Assembly: GCF_002860865.1 (NCBI RefSeq)
Contig: NZ_PKIE01000001.1
Coordinates: forward strand, 310,001-374,000
Origin: Streptococcus mitis
GTDB lineage: Bacteria > Bacillota > Bacilli > Lactobacillales > Streptococcaceae
Length of the DNA stretch: 64,000 nt
Direction: 5' to 3'
Below the pieces are notes generated by a model, which saw only the letters and a list, made by a program, of their open reading frames with translations, had not been told where the DNA came from and made no database searches. Below, piece by piece: positions 35,870-43,814 of this stretch. How positions within the stretch are numbered: position 1 is the first letter of the stretch; every line of letters begins with the position of its first letter. The translations under genes and the position numbers were made by a program.

Positions 35870-38602
35870 ATGAAAATCGGTCAACGAATAATGCGTTTTG
35901 GCATAAAAAAATTAAGTATCGGAGTTGTATCTGTTGCAGTTGGCTTTGCTTTTTTAGCACCGACAGGAATTTCTGCCAATGAAGGAAGTCCAGTTGTGAA
36001 AAACGAAACTCCTCTAGTAGTAAATGCAACGGATAGTCCGACAAAACTAGAAAATACTGATAAAAAACAGGAAACGCCTCTCATAGAGGAAAGAGTGGCA
36101 GTTATCCAACCAGCTCCGGAAACAAAAGAAGTCCTTAAAAATCAGAAGGAAGGAGAAAAGCTGGAATCCCATAAAACAGAGCCTGCTCTAGTTCCTGAAG
36201 AAGTGAATAAAGAGGAAAATGTAAAGGATGAGTCTACAACTTCTCGTCCTGTGACAGCAGAAGATCTTTTGAAAATCTCAAAAGGAGAACTGCACTCAGA
36301 AAATGATTTGTTTGACAATTCTCTTTATGGTGAAAAAGTCCTTGATTTAGAAGGTGATGACGATCAGGATGGTATCAAAAATAAGGATGAACTTTATGTT
36401 TATCGTAAAGATGGTAAGGACTATTTAGGATATAACAGTCATCCATTACTGGCGGACAGTGATGGAGACGGATTAGCAGATGGGGAAGATGATAATAAGA
36501 AACAATGGTATGTTACAGATCGAGACGCTCTTCTCTTCATGGAGTTATCCTATCGTGATGATGACTATATCGAAAAAATTCTAGATCATAAAAATCCATT
36601 TCCGAGTCTCTACTTGAATCGTCAAGAATATAAGATGATGCACAATGAGTTAGCCCCGTTTTGGAAGATGAAAAAAGCTTACCATACAGCTAGTGGTTTG
36701 GATGCTTATCTATTTGAAACTAAGAGTGATCTTCCTTATCTAAAGGATCATACGGTTCAAATGTTATCTATTAGAGGGACCAGACTGAATGATGCCAAAG
36801 ATTTGAGAACTGACTTGACCTTGCTAGGAGGAAATAAACCTGCACAAGCGGATGATATCCGTAATGTGGTAAAAGAATTGGCGCAGGATTCCACTATAAC
36901 CAATCTCTATATGACAGGTCATTCACTAGGAGGCTATCTAGCTCAAATAGCAGCAGTTGAAGCCTATCAGAAATATCCTACTTTTTATAATAATGTTTTG
37001 AAAAAAGTGACAACATTTAATGCACCTAAGGTCATTACTTCAAGAACAATCTGGAATGCAAAAAATGGTTTCTGGGATGTAGGACTAGAAAGTCGGAAGC
37101 TTGCTGTAAATGGAAAAATTAAACATTATGTAGTGGATAACGACAATGTGGTTACATCTGTGCTACAAAATGATAGTGATGTGGTGACATCTACAGGAAG
37201 CGCCAATGTTAAACACCGTTCGCGTGGCTATTTTGAAAGTCGTATGAATGATATTCCAAACTTTAATATTGGAAAACGAACAACATTGGACAAGCAGGGT
37301 TACCGTGATCCAAAACTGGAAAAAATTTCTTTCTTTAAGAAACAACAAGTCCCTCTGTCATCTAGTCAACCAAGCGCTGAACCTCTTGAAAATATAGCTC
37401 TAGGGAAACGGGTTACCCAAAGTTCGACAGCTTTTGGAGGTGACGCTAGAAGGGCTGTGGATGGAAAAGTTGATGGGAATTATGCTCATCATTCTGTAAC
37501 GCATACAGAGTTTCAATCTAAGCCTTGGTGGCAAGTTGATTTAGATAAGGAAGAAACGATTCGTCAAATCAATATCTATAATCGAACAGATACTGCTCAG
37601 GATAGGCTTACCAATTTTAATGTGATTCTTTTAGATAGTTCTGGGAAAGAAATTGACAGAAAGCGCATTGCATCTCTGAAAGATATCTCTGCACAAATTG
37701 CAATTGACTATAAAAAAGCTCGTTTTGTCCGTATTGAGTTAGATGGTTACAATGCTCTCAGTCTCGCAGAAGTTCAAGTCTTGCGTGCTGAGAATATCGC
37801 ATGGAAAAAGCAAGCACGCCAAAGCTCTACTGAGTTTGGAGGAGATGCTAGTCGTGCTCTAGATGGAAATACCAATAGTAACTACAGCCAGCAATCAATT
37901 ACTCATACAAAATTTGAAAATCAGCCTTGGTGGGAAGTTGATTTAGGTCGTACAGAACAGGTAGGACTTGTCCGCCTTTATAATCGTGGAGATGGCGAAC
38001 TTTCCAAACGTTTGGCAGATTTTGATGTGATTTTATATGATGAAAAAGGAACAGAAGTTACTAGAAAATATGTTTCTCGTTTAGAAGGAAATCGTCTAGA
38101 TCTTCAATTGGATGGCAAGTTGGGTCGCCGTGTCCGTATTCAATTGCGTCAGAAAAATCAAGCTCTCAGTCTAGCAGAAGTAGAAGTGTTTCGATTTATG
38201 GCTAAGAATGCTGTGACAACACCAACTTCTAAGCCAGTACAAGTGTTAAATTATACTCCTGTAAAAGATAAAACCCTAACTATTCAGCATAGTGGAGCTT
38301 ACATTGCACGCTATTCTATAACTTGGGAAGAAGTTACAGTAGATAAAAATGGTCATTCAGTTGTTCGAAGTCATTCTTGGGAAGGAAATGGACGTAACCA
38401 GATTGCAGGTTTTGTACTCAACCTTCCAATTAAAGAAAATATGAGAAATCTTCGAATTAAGATCGAAAAGAGAACAGGTCTTATCTGGAATAGATGGCAA
38501 ACAATCTATGACAACAGACCTCTTCTCGCCCAACCACATCGAAAAATTACTCACTGGGGAACAACATTGAATTCTAAGGTGAGTGATGATGATGTCTTGT
38601 AA
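35870..38602 (+). CDS. Secreted lipase with two F-type lectin domains and a cytolysin domain 4
   Basis: A 910-residue secreted protein. A YSIRK-like signal (FGIKKLSIGVVSVAVG) ends near ISA (residue 36). After an acidic spacer, calcium-type repeats lie at about 160-205 (DDDQDGIKNKDE, DSDGDGLADGED). A class 3-like lipase domain follows (about 215-490) with GHSLGG and nucleophile Ser352; Asp in VDNDNV and His in KHRSRG are candidate partners. Two F5/8-type fucolectin domains occupy about 507-638 and 641-777, each keeping the His-X26-Arg-x-Asp fucose motif. Residues about 790-910 match domain 4 of cholesterol-dependent cytolysins: undecapeptide region KRTGLIWNRWQ (867-877) and the Thr899-Leu900 cholesterol pair in WGTTL. 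The pore-forming domains are absent. No LPXTG anchor is seen. The start has only a weak ribosome-binding site. Confidence 0.85.
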   Translation: MKIGQRIMRFGIKKLSIGVVSVAVGFAFLAPTGISANEGSPVVKNETPLVVNATDSPTKLENTDKKQETPLIEERVAVIQPAPETKEVLKNQKEGEKLESHKTEPALVPEEVNKEENVKDESTTSRPVTAEDLLKISKGELHSENDLFDNSLYGEKVLDLEGDDDQDGIKNKDELYVYRKDGKDYLGYNSHPLLADSDGDGLADGEDDNKKQWYVTDRDALLFMELSYRDDDYIEKILDHKNPFPSLYLNRQEYKMMHNELAPFWKMKKAYHTASGLDAYLFETKSDLPYLKDHTVQMLSIRGTRLNDAKDLRTDLTLLGGNKPAQADDIRNVVKELAQDSTITNLYMTGHSLGGYLAQIAAVEAYQKYPTFYNNVLKKVTTFNAPKVITSRTIWNAKNGFWDVGLESRKLAVNGKIKHYVVDNDNVVTSVLQNDSDVVTSTGSANVKHRSRGYFESRMNDIPNFNIGKRTTLDKQGYRDPKLEKISFFKKQQVPLSSSQPSAEPLENIALGKRVTQSSTAFGGDARRAVDGKVDGNYAHHSVTHTEFQSKPWWQVDLDKEETIRQINIYNRTDTAQDRLTNFNVILLDSSGKEIDRKRIASLKDISAQIAIDYKKARFVRIELDGYNALSLAEVQVLRAENIAWKKQARQSSTEFGGDASRALDGNTNSNYSQQSITHTKFENQPWWEVDLGRTEQVGLVRLYNRGDGELSKRLADFDVILYDEKGTEVTRKYVSRLEGNRLDLQLDGKLGRRVRIQLRQKNQALSLAEVEVFRFMAKNAVTTPTSKPVQVLNYTPVKDKTLTIQHSGAYIARYSITWEEVTVDKNGHSVVRSHSWEGNGRNQIAGFVLNLPIKENMRNLRIKIEKRTGLIWNRWQTIYDNRPLLAQPHRKITHWGTTLNSKVSDDDVL

Positions 38603-38699
38603 TCTGATGGTACAATGACAGTTAGTTTGTCTAGTTTATAAGAAAGTACTACCTGAGCTTGAATAGAACTCAGGTAGCTCTCTGTGAAAGAAGAAAATG

Positions 38700-38852
38700 A
38701 ATACTCAATGAAAATCAAAGAGCAAACTAGGAAACTAGCCGCAGGCTGCTCAAAGCACTGCTTTGAGGTTGTAGATATAACTGACGAAGTCAATAACATA
38801 TATACGGCAAGGCGACGTTGACGTGGTTTGAAGAGATTTGTGAAGAGTATAA
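38700..38852. repeat. BOX element, A-B-C form
   Basis: About 153 bp in the same orientation as the copy at 9537, with all three modules. It lies about 100 bp after the lipase stop and directly before the punA remnant. Confidence 0.92.
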
Positions 38853-38853
38853 A

Positions 38854-38891
38854 CAGAAAGGTAGAGCGCGTGTTTGGATTTGAATACGAGT
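38854..38891 (+). repeat. Partial copy of the deoD-leader repeat head
   Basis: CAGAAAGGTAGAGCGCGTG and the following bases to about 38891 match the first 40 bp of the 244-bp repeat at 40559 and 40818. The match stops where the punA-like sequence begins. Confidence 0.6.
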
Positions 38892-39129
38892 AGAAATTCG
38901 TACCTATAAGATGCTTGGAACAGATGTGGTCGGAATGTCAACTACTCCTGAAGTTGTTGTTGTAGCCTATTCAGGTTTGAAACTTCTAGGAATTTTATGA
39001 ATTACTAACTATACTACTGGTTTCAAAGAAGAGATTAACCACGGAGAGGTTATAGAAGTGACTGAGTGTGTTAAAGGTGATTTTAAAGGCTTGCTTAAAG
39101 CCGTTTTTGCTGAATTATTACTATGTTAA
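38892..39129 (+). pseudogene. 3' fragment of a purine nucleoside phosphorylase gene
   Basis: This stretch matches the last 75 or so codons of punA (35452-35681) with many substitutions. In the punA frame it reads EIRTYKMLGTDVVGMSTT, meets a TGA at 38998-39000 where PunA has SCI, then continues as ITNYTTGFKEEINHGEV to a stop at 39127-39129. It overlaps the ClC start. It is either the relic of a tandem punA duplication or a scar left by recombination that brought in the lipase gene. Confidence 0.88.
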
Positions 39130-40406
39130 AAGAATTGAGGAGTATTTTTCAGAAAATCCCTTATAATTTTAAATTATTCCTAGCAGTCATTTTGCAAGGA
39201 ATAGTTTCAGGTTTATCTGGTATTTTTCTACATTATCTTTTAAAGATAATAGAGGGGATAGCTGTTGGTCAATCAGAGCATCAAACTGTATTCTTGACAG
39301 ATGGAGTTTCCTCATCGCGGATAGGATTAAGTTTAATAATCGTGGGTGTCAGCTCATCCTTGGTCTGGTATTTCTTGCAAAAAGAATCACAGATTTTTTC
39401 CATTAAAGTACAGATGAAGGATGAGAGTTCACAATACAAACTTCATTTTTTAAAACAGCTATTTCATTCAATTTGGCAGATTATTGCAGTTGGAGGGGGA
39501 GCACCTGTTGGTAAAGAAGCTGCGCCACGAGAGATTGGAACTCTATTTGCAGGACCAATTGGAAAAATATGTTTTCTCTCTAAGAAGGATCAAATCTTTC
39601 TCCTTGCTTGTGGTGCTGGTGCTGGTTTAGCAGCTGTCTATCAGGTTCCATTAACAAGTGTCTTCTTTGTTTTTGAAACTCTAGGAATTGCTCTATCTAT
39701 TAAACGATTTATCTTAGTCGGTTTGACTACCTATGTCTCAACCTATATAGCAGGCTGGGTTATTTCAGATCAGGCTCTCTACCATATTCCAGCCATTACA
39801 TGGTCATTAAAGGAAATATGGATTATTCCCTTATTACTTCTTTTCTTAAGCCCACTAGCTTGGCTTTTTGGCCGCTTGAGTAAAGAAGTGTCTTCAAACA
39901 GGATAAAAGATAAACGAGTACTTCTCACATTGCCTACAGCTTTTCTTTTTCTTGCTGGGTTGGCAAGTTATTTTCCACATCTACTTGGAAATGGACGTAT
40001 GATGGCTCAGGAAGTATTGAATGGTAGCAATGGCAAAACAGTGTTCCTCTTGTTTATCCTAAAAGCAATGGTCGTTCTTATTACTCTGTGGGCAGGGGCC
40101 TATGGTGGTACCCTTACGCCATCTTTTGCCTTGGGGATGGCTGGAGCTGCTCTCTTGGGCATGATTTTAGGTTTCGACAGCCAGCCAAGCATTTTGCTTT
40201 TGGGATCTGTTTGCTTTTTGTCTGTGACCTTGAGGGCTCCCTGGTCTGCAACCGGATTAGTAATAGGTTTCACTGGGCTAGGTTTAGATTCTCTTCCGTA
40301 TCTCTTAGTAACAGCTGTTTTAGCCTATGAATTTGCAAAAATATTAGACCGTTTTTCTTGGGCTAACATACTGTGTCAGAAGTCAAAGAATAGAGTAATA
40401 AGATAG
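39123..40406 (+). CDS. ClC-family chloride channel/transporter
   Basis: A 427-residue membrane protein with ten or more hydrophobic segments and no cytosolic CBS domains. The family's gating region appears as GGGAPVGKEAAPREIG with Glu132 at the gating position, and GGTLTPSFALG matches the third chloride-binding motif. Bacterial ClC proteins are Cl-/H+ or F-/H+ exchangers; the first motif differs from the classical GSGIP, so the substrate is uncertain. No clear ribosome-binding site precedes the ATG, which lies inside the punA relic, so translation may be coupled to it or weak. Confidence 0.85.
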   Translation: MLKELRSIFQKIPYNFKLFLAVILQGIVSGLSGIFLHYLLKIIEGIAVGQSEHQTVFLTDGVSSSRIGLSLIIVGVSSSLVWYFLQKESQIFSIKVQMKDESSQYKLHFLKQLFHSIWQIIAVGGGAPVGKEAAPREIGTLFAGPIGKICFLSKKDQIFLLACGAGAGLAAVYQVPLTSVFFVFETLGIALSIKRFILVGLTTYVSTYIAGWVISDQALYHIPAITWSLKEIWIIPLLLLFLSPLAWLFGRLSKEVSSNRIKDKRVLLTLPTAFLFLAGLASYFPHLLGNGRMMAQEVLNGSNGKTVFLLFILKAMVVLITLWAGAYGGTLTPSFALGMAGAALLGMILGFDSQPSILLLGSVCFLSVTLRAPWSATGLVIGFTGLGLDSLPYLLVTAVLAYEFAKILDRFSWANILCQKSKNRVIR

Positions 40407-40503
40407 AGAATGACCGTTTCTTCTAATCAAAGATTTATCTTAAAAGATTAAAAACTATTGTCAATTTATCAATAACTGTTTGAAATAAAAAAGAAGTAGG
40501 CTT

Positions 40504-40533
40504 ATCGGAGTCATGATTGAATCCGATTTTTCC
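40504..40533 (+). terminator. Terminator after the ClC gene
   Basis: ATCGGA (40504-40509) pairs with TCCGAT (40522-40527), followed by a T run. Confidence 0.7.
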
Positions 40534-40558
40534 TAGCTATGAAATATAAAAATAAAAA

Positions 40559-40802
40559 AAGAAAGGTAGAGCGTGTGTTTTGATTTGAACACGAGCGGAG
40601 AACTTTTCTAAAAACTCAGAAGAGAAGGGGAGTTCGGGTTTGAATTGAAGCCGGTCTAATCTTCTCAATATCATCAAAATTAAGAAAGAAAGGAATTGAA
40701 CCCACCCTAAAAGCAGTGGGAAAAAGATAGTTGGTCTAGCGAGCATCGCTCACTGCACCCAACTCCCATTTTCCCTTTGCTTTTTGACGGGTTTGGTATC
40801 TT
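40559..40802 (+). repeat. deoD leader, upstream copy of a 244-bp direct repeat
   Basis: It matches 40818-41061 with about four substitutions over 244 bp, at a 259-bp offset. It contains a full set of the hairpins described for the downstream copy, so the unit before deoD is a tandem pair. Confidence 0.93.
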
Positions 40803-40817
40803 TCTCAATATAAAATA

Positions 40818-41061
40818 AAGAAAGGTAGAGCGTGTGTTCTGATTTGAACACGAGCGGAAAACTTTTCTAAAAACTCAGAAGAGAAGGGGAGTTCAGGTTT
40901 GAATTGAAGCCGGTCTAATCTTCTCAATATCATCAAAATTAAGAAAGAAAGGAATTGAACCCACCCTAAAAGCAGTGGGAAAAAGATAGTTGGTCTAGCG
41001 AGCATCGCTCACTGCACCCAACTCCTATTTTCCCTTTGCTTTTTGACGGGTTTGGTATCTT
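40818..41061 (+). repeat. deoD leader, downstream copy of the 244-bp direct repeat
   Basis: This copy ends 5 bp before the deoD ATG. Its 3' third (from about 40949) folds into P1 (40960-40964 with 40975-40979, 10-nt loop CCTAAAAGCA) and P2 (40988-40993 with 41018-41023), with an inner hairpin (40997-41001 with 41005-41009). The same layout, with different paired bases, precedes parC. Confidence 0.93.
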
Positions 41062-41066
41062 ATATT
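40949..41066 (+). promoter_or_regulatory. Structured leader RNA element of deoD
   Basis: GGAATTGAAC, stem P1 with a CCTAAA loop, GAAAAAGATA, stem P2, CTATTTTCC and a terminal ACGGGTTTGGTATCTTAT lead straight into ATG. No Shine-Dalgarno sequence is present. The order and many unpaired bases match the parC leader at 56751-56864. I do not recognise it as a known riboswitch; it may be a protein-binding leader controlling translation. Confidence 0.6.
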
Positions 41067-41777
41067 ATGTCTATCCATATTGCTGCTCAGCAGGGTGAAA
41101 TTGCTGATAAAATTCTTCTTCCTGGGGATCCTCTTCGTGCTAAGTTTATTGCGGAGAATTTCCTTGAAGATGCTGTTTGTTTTAACGAAGTACGTAACAT
41201 GTTTGGTTACACTGGTACTTACAAGGGCCACCGTGTATCAGTCATGGGAACTGGGATGGGGATGCCATCTATTTCGATTTATGCGCGTGAGTTGATTGTT
41301 GACTACGGTGTGAAAAAATTGATCCGTGTGGGAACAGCAGGTTCATTGAATGAAGATGTTCACGTTCGTGAATTAGTTTTGGCGCAGGCAGCGGCAACCA
41401 ACTCAAACATCGTCCGTAATGACTGGCCACAGTACGATTTTCCACAAATCGCTAACTTTGATTTGCTGGACAAGGCCTACCATATCGCCAAAGAACTCGG
41501 TATGACAACCCACGTTGGGAACGTTTTATCATCTGATGTCTTTTACTCAAACTACTTTGAAAAGAACATCGAGCTTGGTAAATGGGGAGTTAAAGCTGTG
41601 GAAATGGAAGCAGCAGCTCTTTACTATCTGGCAGCCCAACACCATGTTGACGCGCTAGCTATCATGACTATCTCTGATAGCTTGGTCAATCCAGACGAAG
41701 ACACAACTGCAGAAGAACGTCAAAATACCTTCACTGATATGATGAAGGTTGGTTTGGAAACCTTGATTGCAGACTAA
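41067..41777 (+). CDS. deoD: Purine nucleoside phosphorylase, DeoD type
   Basis: A 236-residue hexamer-type phosphorylase acting on purine ribo- and deoxyribonucleosides, including adenosine. [20 protein letters not shown] starts the protein as in other DeoD enzymes, which sets the ATG at 41067; a TTG at 41043 in the leader is open but not used on homology grounds. [12 protein letters not shown] and ISDSLVNP are diagnostic, with the catalytic Asp in the latter. It lies behind a duplicated structured leader and lacks a Shine-Dalgarno sequence. Confidence 0.95.
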   Translation: MSIHIAAQQGEIADKILLPGDPLRAKFIAENFLEDAVCFNEVRNMFGYTGTYKGHRVSVMGTGMGMPSISIYARELIVDYGVKKLIRVGTAGSLNEDVHVRELVLAQAAATNSNIVRNDWPQYDFPQIANFDLLDKAYHIAKELGMTTHVGNVLSSDVFYSNYFEKNIELGKWGVKAVEMEAAALYYLAAQHHVDALAIMTISDSLVNPDEDTTAEERQNTFTDMMKVGLETLIAD

Positions 41778-41786
41778 TTATAGCCA

Positions 41787-41826
41787 AAAAGGAAGCCCTT
41801 CTTTATGAATTGGAGGACTTCCTTTT
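41787..41826. terminator. Bidirectional terminator after deoD
   Basis: AAAAGGAAG (41787-41795) pairs with CTTCCTTTT (41818-41826), between deoD and the convergent kinase-like gene. Confidence 0.75.
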
Positions 41827-42327
41827 CTTATCTAGAAATTGGTCTATCTCTTTTTGTGATCTGAGGATGACCACTTTATATGGATAGTTTTTTTGAATCC
41901 ACTTGTAGCGTTCCTTAGCGGATTTGCTCCGTCCGTCCCAAAGAATCCATCTGATAAACTCCCAATTAAATTGTTCTTGACAACCAGCTGCCATACTTTC
42001 TCTGACCTTGCCTCGGTATGTGAGATAACGTTTAAAAGCCCGAAATAGACAAGTCCATGGGGAAAAGTTGAGAAAGATGATTTGGTCAGCTTCCTGCATT
42101 CTTTCTTGGTAATAGCACCAAGAATAATTTCCATCGATGACCCAAGCTTCATGCTTGGTAAGAAAGTTTTTCATCTCGGTCAACATCCATTCGCGGTCAC
42201 TGTCTTGCCAACCAGGTTGAAATTGGAGTGTGTCCATGTGAAGTTTTGGGATGGAGTAGTAGTGAGACAACTTTTCAGCTAGAGTTGACTTACCAGCACC
42301 AGAATATCCGATAATTGCAATTTTCAT
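41803..42327 (-). CDS. P-loop kinase-like protein (FlaR/'topology modulation' type)
   Basis: A 174-residue P-loop protein starting MKIAIIGYSGAGKSTLAEKL, with Walker A GYSGAGKS, and HMDTLQFQPGW after it. It belongs to the adenylate-kinase-like group often annotated as DNA topology modulation protein (FlaR); its biochemical role is not known. AGAAAATG context gives the start. Its 3' end lies in the shared terminator. Confidence 0.85.
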   Translation of the reverse strand: MKIAIIGYSGAGKSTLAEKLSHYYSIPKLHMDTLQFQPGWQDSDREWMLTEMKNFLTKHEAWVIDGNYSWCYYQERMQEADQIIFLNFSPWTCLFRAFKRYLTYRGKVRESMAAGCQEQFNWEFIRWILWDGRSKSAKERYKWIQKNYPYKVVILRSQKEIDQFLDKKRKSSNS

Positions 42328-42343
42328 TTTCTACCTTTTCCTA

Positions 42344-42376
42344 TTTGAGGACAAAAAAACAGCCTCTATGGACTGT
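42344..42376 (-). terminator. Terminator of rpsT
   Basis: On the minus strand AAACAGTCC pairs with GGCTGTTT, followed by seven T. Confidence 0.75.
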
Positions 42377-42379
42377 TTC

Positions 42380-42616
42380 TTATTTAGCAAGTTTAGCTGA
42401 AAGACGAGCTTTGTCGCGGCTTGCTTTGTTTTTGTGAATCAAACCTTTAGTTTCTGCTTTATCGATAGCTGAGCTAGCAGCACGGAAAAGTTCTTCAGAT
42501 GGGTTTGCTTCGAAAGCTTTGATAGCAGTACGCATAGCTGATTTTTGAGCTGAGTTCTTTTCGTTTTGTTTAACGTTCAATTCAGCGCGTTTGATAGCTG
42601 ATTTAATGTTTGCCAA
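42380..42616 (-). CDS. rpsT: 30S ribosomal protein S20
   Basis: A 78-residue basic protein that binds 16S rRNA early in assembly. The protein begins at a TTG codon: GGAGG lies 7 bp upstream of it, and S20 proteins begin with (M)[12 protein letters not shown]. An in-frame ATG at 42631 would overlap that ribosome-binding site and add five foreign residues. E. coli rpsT also starts at UUG, where it is part of autoregulation. Confidence 0.93.
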
Positions 42617-42683
42617 TGTTCTTACCTCCATATTTACTAACTATACCATTATATCTGAAAACTTACGTTTTGACAAGGGAAAA

Positions 42684-43604
42684 TTACTTTTTTAAGTAAA
42701 TTTCATCGATTTCATGGTTCTTTGTTTTATGCAGAATCACTTCCGCACGGTTTCTGGTTGGTTCAATATAATTTTGTAGATTTGTGAGATTGATACTGGT
42801 CCAGACTTGATGGGCAAAGGATTCCACTTCCCCGATCGGCATTTGAGTAAAACGATAATAGTAGCTATCAGGGTCGTTTTGGGCTAGACTTAGCATTTTC
42901 AAGAAACGGTCCAGATACCAACTCTCGATGTCATCGACTGCCGCATCAACATAGATGGAAAAGTCAAAGAAGTCAGTGATATAGAGACGCTCGTTTTGTG
43001 GATTTTGAAAGACATTGATTCCCTCAACAATCACAAAATCAGCAGCTTTAACGCTTTGCTTTTCCTCAGGTACGATGTCGTAGACTTCATGAGAATAGAC
43101 AGGAATATCTACATCTTGTCCATTTTTGATGTGGTCCAAGAAGTTGAGTAGTGATTCCATATCATAGCTTTCAGGAAATCCCTTGCGATTTAAAATCCCT
43201 TGCTCAGTCAAGGTCTGGTTAGGATAGAGAAAGCCATCAGTTGTTACCAACTCAACCGTAGCATCTGTAAGGGTACGGGACAGTAGGATTTGAAGTAGGC
43301 GACTGGTTGTGGATTTTCCAACGGCAACACTCCCAGAAACCCCAATGATAAAAGGCTGGGATTTGCTTTCACGTTGAAGGAAAATTCCTTTTGAAAAGGC
43401 CAAATCATCCTTGGTACGCTTGTAAATCTGGATGAGATGGGCTAGGGGGAGATAGACATCGGTAACATCCTGCAAGCTAATCTGGTCATTAAAACTCTTG
43501 ATGGATTCTAATTCCTCTTCTGTCAAAGGAGGTGTTGTCTTTCGATGTAACGATTGCCAAGTCTGGCGGCTGATTTTTTCAAAATGTAAAAATTCGTTGG
43601 TCAT
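42684..43604 (-). CDS. coaA: Pantothenate kinase type I
   Basis: A 306-residue kinase catalysing the first step of coenzyme A synthesis. Walker [13 protein letters not shown] lies at about residues 88-99, and the [17 protein letters not shown] and [10 protein letters not shown] segments follow. The start at 43604 is chosen for AGGGG before it; ten more residues are open upstream without a ribosome-binding site. It is separated from rpsT by about 65 bp in the same direction. Confidence 0.96.
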   Translation of the reverse strand: MTNEFLHFEKISRQTWQSLHRKTTPPLTEEELESIKSFNDQISLQDVTDVYLPLAHLIQIYKRTKDDLAFSKGIFLQRESKSQPFIIGVSGSVAVGKSTTSRLLQILLSRTLTDATVELVTTDGFLYPNQTLTEQGILNRKGFPESYDMESLLNFLDHIKNGQDVDIPVYSHEVYDIVPEEKQSVKAADFVIVEGINVFQNPQNERLYITDFFDFSIYVDAAVDDIESWYLDRFLKMLSLAQNDPDSYYYRFTQMPIGEVESFAHQVWTSINLTNLQNYIEPTRNRAEVILHKTKNHEIDEIYLKK

Positions 43605-43666
43605 TTGTTTTCCCCTAGATATTTTGTCTATCATACCATAAAAAGCTAAAAAAATAAAGCGGTTTC

Positions 43667-43695
43667 TTGATGATAGTAAGCCAATATCGTATAAT
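43667..43695 (+). promoter_or_regulatory. Promoter of the small membrane-protein gene
   Basis: TTGATG (43667-43672) and TATAAT (43690-43695) are spaced by 17 bp. A tandem repeat begins in the -10. Confidence 0.6.
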
Positions 43696-43720
43696 AGAGG
43701 TAGATAGAGGTAGATAGAGG
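43693..43720 (+). repeat. 10-bp tandem repeat
   Basis: TAGATAGAGG occurs in almost three tandem copies (the first lacking its front) right after a -10 box, in the presumed 5' leader. Confidence 0.8.
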
Positions 43721-43814
43721 TTGACCAATTTATAGATGAAGTAGGAGCTACTTTCTACTGATTTATAAGCTAATAAAGGGGGCTTTGAGGGTTAGAACTT
43801 ATAGGAGGTGTACT

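Noticed and set aside
40950..40980. Minus-strand GGTTCAATTCC resembling a tRNA T-arm
   Set aside because: No matching 3' half of the stem, no acceptor, D or anticodon arms, and the parC copy does not keep the likeness.
40537..41005. Two nearly identical minus-strand frames of 66-69 residues with a membrane-like stretch
   Set aside because: They lie inside the duplicated deoD leader and are repeated only because the DNA is; neither has a good ribosome-binding site.
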